From: Parvibaculaceae bacterium PLY_AMNH_Bact1
Lineage (GTDB): Bacteria; Pseudomonadota; Alphaproteobacteria; Parvibaculales; Parvibaculaceae
Direction of reading: 5' to 3'
Length of the DNA stretch: 64,000 bases
Assembly: GCA_032881465.1 (NCBI GenBank)
Contig: CP126168.1
Location: forward strand, 2,418,001 to 2,482,000
Part shown: positions 60,800 to 64,000 of the stretch, one piece after another
How positions within the stretch are numbered: the stretch's first letter is position 1
Layout of the letters: the number at the start of each line of letters is the position of its first letter
The notes under the pieces: model-generated
Database searches by the model: none
What the model saw: the letters and a program-made list of their open reading frames with translations, nothing else
Told to the model about the DNA's origin: nothing
Program-made: the position numbers and the translations under genes

Positions 60800-61672
60800 T
60801 TGCATCCGATCTCAAAATTTCTTGGCGCACTCGTAATCAACGTAACAGGGATCACGATGCCTGCACTGGCGATGGACGGCACCATCCTTGAGACCGTCCA
60901 GACGATCGAGACACGCATTGGCGGCAGAGTGGGCGTCGCCATTTACGATACCGATTCAGAGAGACACTGGGAATACCGGGCAGACGAACGTTTCCCTCTC
61001 TCCAGCACGTTCAAACCCTTTGCTTGTGCGGCTGTCCTCTCCCGCATCGAACGTGGGACAGAACGACTCCACCGTGTCATTGAGTTTGAAGAAGAAGATC
61101 TTGTCACCTACTCACCTGTGACCGAAACACGGGTGAACACTGTCGGCATGACCATCGCAGAGCTCTGCGAGGCCACGATCACCTTGAGCGACAATACTGC
61201 GGGCAATCTCATCCTTGAGAACCTTGGCGGCCCAAAAGCCGTCACCGCCTATATGCGCTCCATAGGAGATGAAACCACACGCCTAGACCGCTGGGAGACA
61301 GACCTCAACGAAGGCACACCAGGCGACAAACGCGACACCACCACGCCGCGCGCCGCCGCAACGTCACTCAACCGCCTCCTCATAGGACAAACTCTCTCCG
61401 AGGGCTCCCGCGAGCAGCTCACCACCTGGATGGAAAACGACAAGGTGGCTGACGCTCTCTTGCGATCCGCCCTCCCAGAAGGCTGGCGCATTGCGGACAA
61501 AACCGGTGCCGGGGGCCATGGCGCCCGCTCCATCATCGCAACGATCTGGCCCACTTCGGGCAACCCAATCATCGTTGCCATCTACATGGCCGAGAACGAT
61601 GCCAGCTTCGCCGACAGAAACAAAGCCATCGCAGAGATCGGCGCGGCGATTGTAAAGGAAACCGGCAACTAG
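60800..61672 (+). CDS. Class A beta-lactamase
   Basis: The 290-residue protein has a signal peptide (hydrophobic 7-24, ALA cleavage near residue 24). Catalytic motifs coincide with Ambler numbering: S-x-x-K as Ser69-Lys72, S130-D131-N132, E166-x2-L169-N170 and K234-T235-G236. All residues for acylation and deacylation are intact, so a functional periplasmic penicillinase or cephalosporinase is expected. The start is TTG 60800 with GGGGA upstream, as no ATG precedes the signal. The short spacing to GST suggests one transcript. Spectrum cannot be inferred. Confidence 0.93.
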   Translation: MHPISKFLGALVINVTGITMPALAMDGTILETVQTIETRIGGRVGVAIYDTDSERHWEYRADERFPLSSTFKPFACAAVLSRIERGTERLHRVIEFEEEDLVTYSPVTETRVNTVGMTIAELCEATITLSDNTAGNLILENLGGPKAVTAYMRSIGDETTRLDRWETDLNEGTPGDKRDTTTPRAAATSLNRLLIGQTLSEGSREQLTTWMENDKVADALLRSALPEGWRIADKTGAGGHGARSIIATIWPTSGNPIIVAIYMAENDASFADRNKAIAEIGAAIVKETGN

Positions 61673-61808
61673 ATTGGGGCCGCGCACCAGCTCATCACAT
61701 TCTCGCCTTAAAATGACCCCTGCCCCGGCACAAAGCGACTGACATGTCGCCCCATTGCATCCCTAAAATGTCAGCCTACCGACCAACGCTGCCGACAGGG
61801 GATTTCAA

Positions 61809-64000
61809 ATGGCTGCTCTCACGCTCAACACCGACCGGATCATCATCCGGACTTTCTCCCTCCTCCCTCTCATGCTTGTCTGCCTGGTTTTGAGTATCGT
61901 TGGTGCCGCCGCAAACAGCACAGCCAACATTCCATATGTGAGCCCCAATGATATGCAGCGCGGTGCGCTTCTGCTCAAAGGCAAAGAGCCCGGCAAGTTC
62001 ATTGAAGCACCTGTCCTTGCAACGGACGTTGACATCCAGGTCACCGGACCGACGGGGCGCACCCGTGTCACGCAGCGGTTTGAGAACCCCGGCGAGGGAT
62101 GGGTAGAAGGCATCTATGTCTTTCCACTTCCTGAAGATGCCGCCGTCGACACCCTGAAAATGGTGATCGGCGACAAAGTCATTGAAGGCGAGATCAAAGA
62201 GAAGGTCGAAGCCCGTCGAATTTACGAAGAGGCCCGAGACGCCGGCCAACGCGCGAGCCTTGTCGAACAGGAACGTCCCAACCTTTTCACCAACTCAGTC
62301 GCAAATATTGGTCCTGGCGAAACGGTCATCATCCAGATCGAATATCAAGAGACCATCCGCCAATCGAATAACACGTTCTCGCTAAGGTTCCCGATGGTGG
62401 TGGCACCCCGCTACAATCCACAGCCAACAATCGTGCACACAGTGGACATCGACAACCGCAATGGTTGGGGCGTCGTTGATCCCGTGCCCGATCGCGATCG
62501 CATCGAACCACCGGTCCAACATCCCGACGAGGGACCAGTTAATCCGGTCACGCTGACCCTGTCGCTTGACGCAGGTTTCCCTATCGATCGGATCGTCAGC
62601 CACCACCACGAAGTCCGTATTGAGCGCGGCGAGCGCAACGCCACCCTGACGCTAAAGGAAGGGAATGTGCCCGCCAACCGCGACTTCGAGCTTACCTGGA
62701 CGCCGGAAGAAGGCTCGGAACCCACCGCAGCCCTGTTCAGAGAAAGCTGGAAGGGTGAGGATTACCTGCTCCTCATGGTGACACCTCCTTACGGCGAAGA
62801 AGTCGAGACGGCACCTGCACGTGAAGTCATCTTCGTCATCGACAATTCGGGCTCCATGGCAGGCGAAAGCATGCCTCAGGCAAAAGAGAGTCTCTTGAAA
62901 GCTCTCGATCGCCTAAAGCCAACCGACACGTTCAACGTTGTACGCTTTGACGACACCCACGAGGTTCTGTTCGAGCAATCCATCCGTGCGGACCGGGAAA
63001 ATCTCAACGTCGCCCGCCGGTTTGTCCGCTCCCTGGAAGCGGACGGCGGCACTGAAATGTTACCCGCGCTTCAGGCCGCTCTGCGTGATCCGCTGAACGA
63101 CACATCCCGTCTGCGTCAGGTGATCTTCCTGACCGACGGCGCAATTGGCAATGAACAGCAGTTATTCGAGGCGATTGTCAACAATGCAGGCCGCTCTCGC
63201 CTGTTCCCTGTGGGCATCGGCTCAGCCCCCAACAGTTATTTCATGACCCGGGCTGCAGAAATGGGCCGTGGCGCCTTCACCCACATCGGGTCAGAAGCGC
63301 AAATTGCGGAGCGGATGAAAGAGCTGTTCCTGAAGCTCGAAAACCCCGCCATGACAGATCTACGTCTCGTTTGGCCGGACGGCATTGAAGCCGAAGCCTG
63401 GCCCACGCCCTTGCCTGACCTCTACCGTGGAGAGCCTATCGTTCTCTCAGCAAAGCTTGCAGAAGACAGGGAAGGAACATTGCGCCTCGCCGGTAAAACC
63501 GGAGATGAGGTTTGGGCCATCGATATGGAAATCTCAAAAGATGCCCCCAACCGTGTAGGTGTTTCCCAGCTTTGGGCAAGGCGCAAAATCGCCTCCCTCG
63601 AAGCAGCCCGCACCATGGGCGGCGATTGGGACGCATTCGACAAGGAAATCACAGAAGTCGCCCTCGCCCATCATCTGGTGAGCCGCCTCACAAGCCTGGT
63701 GGCTGTCGACAAAACACCGGCGCGTCCTGTTGGTGAAGAGCTCACACAGACTGAGGTGCCTTTGAACCTGCCCGCTGGGTGGGAGTTTGAGAAAGTCTTT
63801 GGGGAACCCGACGCAGCCACACCCGTTATGCAGCAGGCCCGCGCAGGGGCCATGCGCTCCATGCTCGCCGCTGCACCAGCGCCCATGATGATGGCGGACA
63901 CCAGCCAGGCACAAGGCATCGCCCTTCCACAAACGGCCAGCGAGGCACCAGCCCTCATTGCGCAAGGGATTATGATGCTTCTTCTGGCACTCTCGCTCCT
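61809..64000 (+). CDS. VIT and VWA domain protein with sortase-like LPQTA motif (marine proteobacterial sortase target type), partial
   Basis: At least 730 codons are seen; the gene runs off the right edge. A signal or anchor segment (about 15-35) is followed by a VIT domain (about 50-200, containing YVFPLPEDAAVDTLKM and RRIYEEARDAG), then a VWA domain with MIDAS motif D345-x-S347-x-S349. Near the C-terminus LPQTA (706-710) precedes a hydrophobic segment starting IMMLLLALSLL, the expected sortase sorting-signal order. Such proteins pair with a class GN sortase usually encoded next door, which would be beyond the window. Confidence 0.88.
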   Translation, partial: MAALTLNTDRIIIRTFSLLPLMLVCLVLSIVGAAANSTANIPYVSPNDMQRGALLLKGKEPGKFIEAPVLATDVDIQVTGPTGRTRVTQRFENPGEGWVEGIYVFPLPEDAAVDTLKMVIGDKVIEGEIKEKVEARRIYEEARDAGQRASLVEQERPNLFTNSVANIGPGETVIIQIEYQETIRQSNNTFSLRFPMVVAPRYNPQPTIVHTVDIDNRNGWGVVDPVPDRDRIEPPVQHPDEGPVNPVTLTLSLDAGFPIDRIVSHHHEVRIERGERNATLTLKEGNVPANRDFELTWTPEEGSEPTAALFRESWKGEDYLLLMVTPPYGEEVETAPAREVIFVIDNSGSMAGESMPQAKESLLKALDRLKPTDTFNVVRFDDTHEVLFEQSIRADRENLNVARRFVRSLEADGGTEMLPALQAALRDPLNDTSRLRQVIFLTDGAIGNEQQLFEAIVNNAGRSRLFPVGIGSAPNSYFMTRAAEMGRGAFTHIGSEAQIAERMKELFLKLENPAMTDLRLVWPDGIEAEAWPTPLPDLYRGEPIVLSAKLAEDREGTLRLAGKTGDEVWAIDMEISKDAPNRVGVSQLWARRKIASLEAARTMGGDWDAFDKEITEVALAHHLVSRLTSLVAVDKTPARPVGEELTQTEVPLNLPAGWEFEKVFGEPDAATPVMQQARAGAMRSMLAAAPAPMMMADTSQAQGIALPQTASEAPALIAQGIMMLLLALSL

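Overview
The window reads as a chromosome segment of a free-living, probably marine alphaproteobacterium. The evidence is methionine synthase encoded as two adjacent genes, a DnaG primase that has lost most zinc ligands, the order dnaG-rpoD near GatB/YqeY and carAB, an ELM1-type protein, a Mla-type lipid-transport pair, and at the right edge a VIT/VWA protein with a sortase-like LPQTA motif as in the marine proteobacterial sortase targets. Placement near Parvibaculales/Rhizobiales-like lineages is only a guess. No prophage, transposase, integrase or CRISPR array was seen.

Layout. 1-3.8 kb: a minus-strand methionine/folate operon (ArsR-methyltransferase, metF, split metH) behind a palindromic operator. 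4.2-7.5 kb: mlaA, mlaC, terminator, ettA. 7.6-12.7 kb: PAS/GAF sensor, DUF389 membrane protein, TetR/dienelactone hydrolase pair, tRNA with CAU anticodon, SIMPL protein, panD. 12.8-16.8 kb: rpoD and dnaG. 17-24.2 kb: an accessory block of small catabolic or detoxification modules (Rieske oxygenase, VOC, alpha/beta hydrolase, kinase-like protein), mostly paired with divergent regulators and palindromic operators. 24.3-30.8 kb: yqeY, carA, carB, greA, thioesterase. 30.8-33.3 kb: TetR/membrane-protein module, ABM and Lrp. 33.4-38 kb: ELM1-like, 2OG-Fe(II) oxygenase, a 659-residue unknown and a metallo-hydrolase. 38-42 kb: molybdopterin oxidoreductase, TetR, mobA. 42-51.7 kb: redox and stress genes (2-Cys peroxiredoxin, trxB, Ca2+ exchanger, two MBL paralogues around an AhpD-like protein, two HAD paralogues, USP, msrP, dps). 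51.8-55.4 kb: M48 lipoprotein protease and a repeat-rich stretch around a DUF169 gene. 55.4-61.7 kb: aspartate aminotransferase, a PaiB/PPOX/DUF1272 group divergent from a MocR regulator, GST and a class A beta-lactamase. 61.8-64 kb: the VIT/VWA protein, cut by the window end.

Two observations stand out. First, the carAB operon has a leader whose predicted transcript start begins a 16-bp long-range stem. The stem encloses about 120 nt, and the start of a 48-codon ORF with a strong ribosome-binding site lies inside it. That ORF runs on through the closing arm, and its stop codon overlaps the carA start. Second, a roughly 85-nt intergenic element with three successive hairpins occurs three times (near 11.2, 52.9 and 55.3 kb). 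Its sequence boxes are conserved and its stems show compensatory base changes, as expected of a structured repeat family.

Throughout, regulators sit divergent from the genes they probably control, with inverted repeats in the shared intergenic region. These are listed individually because they are the most directly testable regulatory calls.
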